This document shows, piece by piece, positions 7,528 through 12,097 of a DNA stretch of 12,097 nt. The notes beneath the pieces were generated by a model that did not search any database, was not told the DNA's origin, and was given only the letters and a program-made list of their open reading frames with translations. The translations under genes and the position numbers were made by a program. Origin of the DNA: an uncultured Selenomonas sp. (GTDB lineage Bacteria > Bacillota > Negativicutes > Selenomonadales > Selenomonadaceae); NCBI GenBank assembly GCA_937915915.1, contig CALGGN010000102.1:1-12097 (forward strand), in the 5' to 3' direction. Positions within the stretch are counted from its first letter, which is position 1. Each line of letters starts with the position of its first letter.

Positions 7528-8040
7528 ATGAACAAAGTGATTGTTGTGGTTGACATGCAGAATGATTTCGTGGATGGAAGCCTTGGAACGAAGGAAGCAC
7601 AGGACATGCTGCCGCGCTTGGTCCGCAAACTGGACGCCGAGAAAGGGCAGGCGGATTTCATCTTTACGATGGATACGCATGCGGAAAACTATCTGGAGAC
7701 GCAGGAGGGCAAGAAACTTCCGGTCAAGCACTGCATCAAGCCGCAAAAAGGATGGGAAATCGTACCGGCTCTGCAACCGTTCAAGGCAATGGCACGGACC
7801 ATTGTGGAAAAACCGACCTTTGGCTCCACTGCGCTGCCCGAATACGTCAAGGCGTATGATGAAATCGAAGTGGTCGGCCTTTGCACGGATATCTGCGTGA
7901 TTTCCAATGCCCTGCTGATCAAGGCATTCTTCCCGGAAAAAAAGATCAGCGTGGATGCCTCCTGCTGCGCGGGCGTAACCCCTGAGAGCCATGACAATGC
8001 GCTGGATGCCATGAAGATGTGCCAGATCGAAATTGTTTAG
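7528..8040 (+). CDS. Nicotinamidase/isochorismatase-family cysteine hydrolase
   Basis: A 170-residue cytoplasmic amidohydrolase. The catalytic triad is visible: D9 in VVVDMQNDF, K95 in EKPTFGS, and C123 in GLCTDICVISNAL. The metal-binding set of nicotinamidases is also present (D49 and H51 in TMDTHAENY, H68 in PVKHC), which favours conversion of nicotinamide to nicotinate in NAD salvage over isochorismate hydrolysis. Specificity remains inferred. In-frame starts at GTG 7519, ATG 7522, 7525 and 7528 are possible; AGGAG at 7515-7519 lies 5 nt before 7525 and 8 nt before 7528. The last is chosen because it leaves the usual short N-terminus. The gene is coupled to the PTS permease by near-overlap. 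Confidence 0.87.
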   Translation: MNKVIVVVDMQNDFVDGSLGTKEAQDMLPRLVRKLDAEKGQADFIFTMDTHAENYLETQEGKKLPVKHCIKPQKGWEIVPALQPFKAMARTIVEKPTFGSTALPEYVKAYDEIEVVGLCTDICVISNALLIKAFFPEKKISVDASCCAGVTPESHDNALDAMKMCQIEIV

Positions 8041-8130
8041 GACAATGCCAGAATATCGGCAGGAACTTCTTGTTCTGCGTCGAATATGTAGCATAGGACA
8101 GTATGAGAACCGGAACGGGAGGAGAGCATC

Positions 8131-8406
8131 ATGAACAAGACAGCGGTGATTGAAACCATCAACAAGATGACGAAGAAGGCGCAATTCAGAAATGAGGACA
8201 ACTCATTTTGCATCACGGTGTATCGGGCGGACGAGCCGACAGCCAAGAAACCGTACGGAATCATTATTGACACGGAATTGCTGCACAACTTACGGCCCCA
8301 TTCGGACAAGTCGGGAGATATCACAAAGTTCACCTACGATGAGGTCGTTGATATTGTGAAAAATCTCACAAAAGAAATGAAATCTGTCGATATCATCAAG
8401 GAATGA
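8131..8406 (+). CDS. Small hypothetical protein, 91 residues
   Basis: I do not recognise this family. The protein is charged and soluble, with no signal peptide, membrane segment or cysteine pair. An N-terminal Lys-rich helix is followed by what look like short beta strands (SFCITVYRAD, PYGIIIDTELL) and a C-terminal helix (YDEVVDIVKNLTKEMKSVDIIKE). A strong site, GGGAGGAG, lies 6 nt before the ATG, codon use matches its neighbours, and a clear terminator follows, so the gene is very probably real. It lies 90 bp after the nicotinamidase-like gene and may share its transcript; I see no convincing promoter of its own in that gap. Confidence 0.75.
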   Translation: MNKTAVIETINKMTKKAQFRNEDNSFCITVYRADEPTAKKPYGIIIDTELLHNLRPHSDKSGDITKFTYDEVVDIVKNLTKEMKSVDIIKE

Positions 8407-8419
8407 TAAAAGAAACAGG

Positions 8420-8456
8420 ATTCCTGCCATTAGCATCGCGGCAGGAATTTTTGTTT
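8420..8456 (+). terminator. Rho-independent terminator closing the thioesterase-to-hypothetical run
   Basis: A perfect 9-bp stem, ATTCCTGCC (8420-8428) with GGCAGGAAT (8440-8448), has an 11-nt loop and a T-rich tail TTTTTGTTTT (8448-8457). It lies 14 bp after the stop of the small hypothetical gene. Confidence 0.92.
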
Positions 8457-8484
8457 TACGTTCGAGGAATCCTTGATTCATATC

Positions 8485-8513
8485 TGGACATGCCTTGCGT
8501 CTTTTGATAAAAT
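8485..8513 (+). promoter_or_regulatory. Strong sigma-70-type promoter for miaB(-mutS)
   Basis: TGGACA (8485-8490, five of six bases of TTGACA) is separated by 17 bp from TAAAAT (8508-8513, five of six bases of TATAAT). The -10 is preceded by an extended TGa. Transcription would start near 8520, too close for the upstream in-frame TTG at 8524 to be a normal start, which supports ATG 8563 for miaB. Confidence 0.75.
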
Positions 8514-8550
8514 TAAATGTTAGTTGAATTTAGTGGATGGAACGGACGAA

Positions 8551-8557
8551 AGGAAGG
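8551..8557 (+). promoter_or_regulatory. Ribosome binding site deciding the miaB start
   Basis: AGGAAGG lies 5 nt before ATG 8563 (its AGGA part is 8 nt away). No comparable site precedes the in-frame TTG at 8524. Confidence 0.65.
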
Positions 8558-8562
8558 ACGGC

Positions 8563-9921
8563 ATGCCAGAACAAAGGAAACAGAAAGGTGCCTCTGGATA
8601 TGATAGGACGAAAACTTGCTGCCTTTTGGTGTATGGCTGCCAGATGAATGTCTCGGATGCCGAGCGCATGGAAGGGCAGCTCAGGAGAATCGGCTATGAG
8701 CGGATTGACCGCATGGAGGATGCGGATCTGATTCTCATCAATACCTGCTGCGTCCGCGAGACCGCTGAGGATAAGGTGTACGGAAAAATCGGCGAGATCA
8801 AGCAATTGAAGCGCAGGAATCCCGAACTGATTTTCGGTATCACGGGGTGCATGGCCCAAAAGGAAGGGGACGCTCTCATAAGAAGAGCGCCACATATTGA
8901 CTTTGTTCTGGGGACAAACAAGGTGCACGAACTCACGAAAATCATCCAACAGATGGAAATCTCGCGGGAGCATGTGGTGGATGTGATGCTGGGGGAGACC
9001 GAACTGCCGGATGATGTTCCCGTGGCCCACGGCAGCGGTTTTTCCGCATGGGTCCCCATCATGTACGGCTGCAACAATTTCTGTACCTACTGCATCGTGC
9101 CCTACGTGCGCGGCCGTGAGCGCAGCCGCCTGCCGGAGGACGTGCTGTCCGAAGTGGAGGAAGCTGTCAAACAGGGATATAAGGAAGTAACCTTGCTGGG
9201 ACAGAATGTGAATTCCTATGGCAAGGACCACAAACAGGCGGATTTTGCGGAGCTTTTGGAACGCGTTGACCACGTGCAGGGCATCCGGCGAGTTCGCTTC
9301 ATGACCTCCCATCCCAAGGATCTCAGCGATCGGGTCATCGAAGCCATGAAAAACGGACAGCATCTTTGCGAGCATATCCACTTGCCGGTGCAGCACGGGT
9401 CGAATCGTATTCTAAAAGCCATGAACCGCGTCTATACGGTGGAACAGTATCGGGACTTAGTACACAGGATTCGTGAAAACATCCCGCAAGTCAGTCTTAC
9501 AACGGATTTGATCGTGGGCTTTCCGGGGGAAACGGATGCTGATTTCGAAGAAACGTTGGATTTTCTTCGGGAAATCCGCTTTGATGCGGCCTATACCTTT
9601 ATCTATTCCAAGCGTTCGGGCACACCTGCGGCAAAGATGGAGCAACAGGTGGAGGAGGGGCTCAAGAAAGAGCGCCTGAAGGCACTGATGGAGGTGCAGA
9701 ATGCCATAAGTCTGGAAATCCATGAAGCTTTGAAGGACTCCGTCGCCGAAGTCATGGTGGAAGGCCCGAGCAAGACGGATCCGTCTGTCTATACCGGGCG
9801 TACCCGCACGAATAAGATCGTGCTTTTCCCTCATACATGTGAAATGCCCGGAGATTTCGCCCATATCCGCATCACCCAGCCTCAGACCTGGGTGCTGAAG
9901 GGCGAGCGTATTTCGGAATAA
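8563..9921 (+). CDS. miaB: tRNA-2-methylthio-N6-dimethylallyladenosine synthase MiaB
   Basis: This radical-SAM methylthiotransferase converts i6A to ms2i6A at position 37 of tRNAs reading UNN codons. The 452-residue length fits the family. The N-terminal UPF0004 domain has the three cysteines of the auxiliary 4Fe-4S cluster: C26 (YGCQMN), C62 (NTCCVRE) and C96 (ITGCMAQ). The radical-SAM cluster motif CxxxCxxC is C170, C174, C177 (YGCNNFCTYCIVP), followed by RGRERSR. A C-terminal TRAM domain (about 385-450) binds tRNA. The TTG at 8524 would add 13 residues but falls almost at the predicted transcript start. mutS follows 54 bp later, the arrangement seen in many Firmicutes (miaB-mutS-mutL-miaA), which suggests an operon. 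Confidence 0.96.
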   Translation: MPEQRKQKGASGYDRTKTCCLLVYGCQMNVSDAERMEGQLRRIGYERIDRMEDADLILINTCCVRETAEDKVYGKIGEIKQLKRRNPELIFGITGCMAQKEGDALIRRAPHIDFVLGTNKVHELTKIIQQMEISREHVVDVMLGETELPDDVPVAHGSGFSAWVPIMYGCNNFCTYCIVPYVRGRERSRLPEDVLSEVEEAVKQGYKEVTLLGQNVNSYGKDHKQADFAELLERVDHVQGIRRVRFMTSHPKDLSDRVIEAMKNGQHLCEHIHLPVQHGSNRILKAMNRVYTVEQYRDLVHRIRENIPQVSLTTDLIVGFPGETDADFEETLDFLREIRFDAAYTFIYSKRSGTPAAKMEQQVEEGLKKERLKALMEVQNAISLEIHEALKDSVAEVMVEGPSKTDPSVYTGRTRTNKIVLFPHTCEMPGDFAHIRITQPQTWVLKGERISE

Positions 9922-9975
9922 AATGAGACTTATTCAGCGGGAGTCTTAGCGTGGGATAAACGAAAAGAGGAAAGT

Positions 9976-11214
9976 ATGGAACAGTTGACTCCAATGATGC
10001 AGCAGTATCTGGCAACGAAGGAACAATACCCGGATACCATCCTGTTCTTCCGTCTCGGAGATTTCTATGAGATGTTCTTTGAGGATGCGAAGACCGTGTC
10101 CGGAGAACTGGGACTGACCCTTACCAGCCGCAGCGGAGATGCGGAAAAGTCTCCCATGTGCGGCGTTCCCTATCATGCGGCGGAGACCTATATCAACAAG
10201 CTCGTCGGCAAGGGGTATAAGGTAGCTATCGCCGAGCAGATCGGCGATCCCAAAGCCAAGGGACTGACCAAGCGGGAAGTCATCAAAATCATCACCCCGG
10301 GAACGGTGCTTTCCGAATCAGCCCTGCAGGATGCGCAGAACAACTACATTGCGCTGATCTATGAACGGGATGCGGAAATCCTGCTTGCGGGAGCAGACAT
10401 TTCAACGGGTGAATGTTTCTATGGAATCTATACAGGCCATGACAGGGTGCAGCAGCTTTTGGACGAGCTGTACCGTCTCATGATGCCGGAACTGCTGCTT
10501 GTGGGACAGCTTTCTTTCCGCGAGGAGCTCAATGAATTCGTTTCCCTTCGCATGTCCCACTGTGCCTTTACGGAAATACCGAACATTTCGCACTCGGCAG
10601 ATGACAGAATCATCCAGCATTTTGACGCGGAAAACCGTCCTTCCGAGTCCTCGGCAAAGGAAGCTGTCGCAACGCTTCTGGACTATCTGCACGAAACGGT
10701 GAGGACGGATCTGACGCACCTTTCCAAGCTCACAAAGCTGGATTCCTCGAACAATCTGGTACTGGATACCTATACGCTTCGCAATCTGGAAATTACGAGG
10801 AATCTGCGTGACGGGGGAAAGAAGGATACTCTTCTGGATGTGCTGGACTTTACGAAGACCGCAATGGGAACACGGCTGCTGCGGAAGTGTCTGGACAGCA
10901 TACTGGGCCAGACCTTTGGCGACTTCGAGCTGATCCTCGTCGCCTACAAGTTCGACGACGAGGAGAAGCGCGCGGCGTACGAGGCGCAGATCAAGAAGGA
11001 CGCCGCCGTGTCCAAGGCGCGCAATTCCCAGATCATCCGCGAAGAGACAGCCAAGGCCGAGCAGGCTGCCATGAAGTACCACAAAGTAAGACAAGGCGAC
11101 ACCTTATCGGGCATCGCGAAGAAATACGGCACGAGTGTGAAAGCGCTTTGCCGACTGAATAACATCAAAGAGACGAAGATTCTGCAAATCGGGCAGAAGA
11201 TAAGGGTGAGATAA
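9976..11214 (+). CDS. mutS: Chimeric ORF: N-terminal third of MutS joined in frame to a foreign LysM protein tail
   Basis: Residues 1-304 are clear MutS. The mismatch-recognition domain I carries the F30-x-E32 motif (GDFYEMFF) that wedges into mismatched DNA. Domain II (connector) spans about 120-260, and the start of domain III reads RNLEITRNLRDGG then AMGTRLLRK. After K304 (codon 10885-10887) MutS should continue with a Trp-Leu-Glu-type sequence and some 550 more residues, including the clamp and the GPNMGGKST ATPase. Instead the frame enters a short glycosyltransferase-like patch, a charged segment and a LysM domain. A mismatch repair role is therefore impossible for this product as it stands. 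The start has AGAGGAAAG upstream and follows miaB by 54 bp. An assembly join is the likeliest cause; a real deletion-fusion is the less likely alternative. Confidence 0.85.
   Translation: MEQLTPMMQQYLATKEQYPDTILFFRLGDFYEMFFEDAKTVSGELGLTLTSRSGDAEKSPMCGVPYHAAETYINKLVGKGYKVAIAEQIGDPKAKGLTKREVIKIITPGTVLSESALQDAQNNYIALIYERDAEILLAGADISTGECFYGIYTGHDRVQQLLDELYRLMMPELLLVGQLSFREELNEFVSLRMSHCAFTEIPNISHSADDRIIQHFDAENRPSESSAKEAVATLLDYLHETVRTDLTHLSKLTKLDSSNNLVLDTYTLRNLEITRNLRDGGKKDTLLDVLDFTKTAMGTRLLRKCLDSILGQTFGDFELILVAYKFDDEEKRAAYEAQIKKDAAVSKARNSQIIREETAKAEQAAMKYHKVRQGDTLSGIAKKYGTSVKALCRLNNIKETKILQIGQKIRVR
10888..10941 (+). other. Junction segment resembling a family 2 glycosyltransferase motif
   Basis: The 18 codons encode CLDSILGQTFGDFELILV, which closely matches the N-terminal motif of family 2 glycosyltransferases (CLDSIL.QTF.DFELILVDDGS). 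It matches neither MutS nor a LysM protein, and the expected DDGS is missing. It could be a third fragment bridging the two genomes through a short shared word. Assignment rests on the motif alone. Confidence 0.5.
10942..11214 (+). pseudogene. C-terminal fragment of a LysM peptidoglycan-binding protein (Bacteroidales-like), 5' truncated by the junction
   Basis: About 45 charged residues rich in Ala, Lys and Glu (probable coiled or helical linker) lead into one LysM domain at 11077-11211: YHKVRQGDTLSGIAKKYG, then LCRLNNIKETKILQIGQKIRVR to the stop. LysM binds the glycan backbone of peptidoglycan, so the original protein was probably an envelope enzyme such as a lytic transglycosylase or endopeptidase whose N-terminal catalytic part is absent. 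Base composition at about 10910-11050 is markedly GC-richer than mutS. The fragment is in frame with mutS but has no start of its own. Confidence 0.7.
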
Positions 11215-11261
11215 AGAGCCCGTTAGAAAGACCGCTTCGCTCAAAGTAGAAAGCGACTACC

Positions 11262-11284
11262 CATAAACCCTAAATCATAAACCC
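11262..11284. repeat. Two 9-bp direct repeats in the gap before rlmH
   Basis: CATAAACCC occurs at 11262-11270 and again at 11276-11284, within an A/C-rich stretch between the LysM stop and the convergent rlmH stop. No convincing terminator is visible in this 82-bp gap. Confidence 0.4.
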
Positions 11285-11296
11285 CTCAACCCTCAC

Positions 11297-11767
11297 TCAT
11301 TCATGATGATAGGGCTCACCTCGAAGAATGGTCATTGCGCGGTAGATCTGCTCAATGGCCATTAATCGTATCATCTGGTGCGAAAAGGTCATTTTTGAAA
11401 GGGAAATCATTGAATCCGCCCTTTCATAAACTTCTTCAGAGAATCCGTATGCGCCTCCCACGGCAAAGGTTACGTCCCGTCCCCCGGAGAGGAGCTTTTC
11501 TATGTATGCGGAGAACTCGAGACTTCTCATCTCCTTTCCCCTCTCATCAAGGAGAATTAGCCTTGTCCCCTGTCTTAGCGCACTGAGAATCAGGGCACCT
11601 TCCTTTTCTTTGATCTGCTCCCTTGTGAGGGCGGACGCCTTCTTCAGCTCCGGGATTTCCTGGAGCGTAAAGGGCGCATAATGCTTCAGCCTGGACATAT
11701 AAAGGTCCAGGCCATCTTTCACCCAGGGGACGTCCGTCTTCCCCACCGTAAGGAGAGTAAAATTCAT
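11297..11767 (-). CDS. rlmH: 23S rRNA pseudouridine-1915 N3-methyltransferase RlmH
   Basis: RlmH is a SPOUT-class methyltransferase that methylates pseudouridine 1915 in helix 69 of 23S rRNA on the assembled 70S ribosome. The 156-residue length matches the family. The S-adenosylmethionine-binding trefoil knot is shown by LILLDERGKEMRS, the glycine loop FAVGGAYGFSEEV, and the C-terminal SLSKMTFSHQMIRLMAIEQIYRA followed by GEPYHHE. The IPELK and EKEGALIL blocks and the YHHE ending are typical of Bacteroidetes homologues as I remember them. ATG 11767 (MNFTLLTVGK) is preferred over an upstream in-frame start at 11803 that would add 12 unconserved residues and cover the promoter. Confidence 0.95.
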   Translation of the reverse strand: MNFTLLTVGKTDVPWVKDGLDLYMSRLKHYAPFTLQEIPELKKASALTREQIKEKEGALILSALRQGTRLILLDERGKEMRSLEFSAYIEKLLSGGRDVTFAVGGAYGFSEEVYERADSMISLSKMTFSHQMIRLMAIEQIYRAMTILRGEPYHHE

Positions 11768-11806
11768 CCTTGCAAAGATATGATTTAGGCTTGATATTTG
11801 CAAGGA
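11767..11806. promoter_or_regulatory. Symmetric divergent Bacteroides-type promoter region
   Basis: A perfect 10-bp inverted repeat, TCCTTGCAAA (11767-11776) and TTTGCAAGGA (11797-11806), spans the rlmH/DUF4783 gap. Each arm carries the TTTG of a -7-like box: TATCTTTG on the minus strand (11780-11773, exact TAnnTTTG) and GATATTTG on the plus strand (11793-11800). Each arm also supplies a TTG 20 nt upstream of the opposite -7 box, near the -33 position. The two promoters would overlap completely. The Bacteroidetes consensus is established knowledge; its use here is inferred. Confidence 0.5.
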
Positions 11807-11818
11807 AAGACACCCGTG

Positions 11819-12097
11819 ATGAAAAGGATTATAGCTATACTTATTCTGGCGCTTTCACTAGGGAGCGGCCTTGAGAATTCACTCGGCGGCGGTCTCCTGT
11901 CCGCCCAGGAAACGGGCTACGAAGTCTTCGCGCCCATCGCTAAATATATCACCAAAGGCGATGCAGCCGCACTTTCCGCATGGTTCGCCCCGGATCTCGA
12001 GGTAACTGTCCTTAACACCACCCGTAACTGTTCCAAGACTCAGGCCCGCCAGATTGTAAAGACCTTCTTCGAAAGCTATACTCCTAATACCTTCACT
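11819..12097 (+). CDS. DUF4783-like secreted protein, 3' partial
   Basis: The frame is open for 93 codons to the window end. It starts with a signal peptide (MKRIIAILILALSLG) and a likely cleavage after LLSA, before QET. The mature part, VFAPIAKYITKGDAAALSAWFAPDLEVTVL, then CSKTQARQIVKTFFESYTP, resembles the small exported Bacteroidales proteins of the DUF4783 group, whose function is unknown and whose fold is expected to be NTF2-like. ATG 11819 is chosen; GTG 11816 is possible. It is divergent from rlmH across 51 bp, and I recall this pairing, followed by nadC, in Bacteroidales. Confidence 0.75.
   Translation, partial: MKRIIAILILALSLGSGLENSLGGGLLSAQETGYEVFAPIAKYITKGDAAALSAWFAPDLEVTVLNTTRNCSKTQARQIVKTFFESYTPNTFT

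Noticed and set aside
8524..8562. Upstream in-frame TTG start for miaB
   Set aside because: It falls at the predicted transcript start, lacks a ribosome binding site, and adds 13 unconserved residues.
9927..9948. Small inverted repeat AGACT/AGTCT between miaB and mutS
   Set aside because: Only 5 bp of stem with no T-run, so not a terminator; the two genes are probably cotranscribed.
9976..11214. A genuine new MutS-LysM fusion protein
   Set aside because: MutS acts in the cytoplasm on DNA and LysM binds peptidoglycan outside it; the MutS ATPase is missing and the taxonomic style changes at the same point, so an artefact is much more likely.
11768..11803. Upstream in-frame start for rlmH adding 12 residues
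   Set aside because: The extra residues are not part of the RlmH fold, and the region holds the divergent promoter elements.

Overview
The window reads as two genomes joined end to end. Positions 1 to about 10,888 look like one low-to-mid GC bacterial chromosome, most likely a Negativicutes member (Selenomonadales-like). This assignment is an inference from protein style, strong AGGAGG-type ribosome binding sites with TTG/ATG starts, and the order miaB-mutS. Positions from about 10,942 to the end look like Bacteroidales: a LysM protein tail, an RlmH ending in YHHE, and a divergent DUF4783-type secreted protein with Bacteroides-style -33/-7 promoter elements. The join lies inside mutS, stays in frame, and is best explained as a metagenome assembly chimera rather than a natural fusion.

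Layout: the C-terminal part of a hybrid histidine kinase (receiver end plus Hpt domain, 1-845, cut by the window edge) faces an SGNH/GDSL esterase-like exported protein with fibronectin-III-like repeats (896-2512, minus strand), and the two share a convergent terminator. Divergent from the esterase is cobO (2601-3143), the corrinoid adenosyltransferase. A second plus-strand run starts near 3250: a PaaI-type hotdog thioesterase, the replication restart helicase priA, a MurP-like PTS IIBC permease, a nicotinamidase-like cysteine hydrolase and a small unknown protein (3288-8406). The first four genes are spaced closely enough to be one operon, and the run ends at a strong terminator. A good promoter (8485-8513) then drives miaB (tRNA methylthiolation) and mutS (mismatch repair). 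Only the first third of mutS is present before the junction.

How the genes relate: most are housekeeping or metabolic genes (DNA restart, mismatch repair, tRNA modification, cofactor and NAD salvage, sugar uptake). I found no CRISPR array, transposase, phage module, tRNA, rRNA or defence system, and no credible new multi-gene system. The observations most worth checking are the mutS junction with its short glycosyltransferase-like patch, the symmetric divergent promoter between rlmH and the DUF4783 gene, the PTS/nicotinamidase genes placed behind priA, and the DEEQ variant in PriA. No gene-free stretch exceeds 300 bases.
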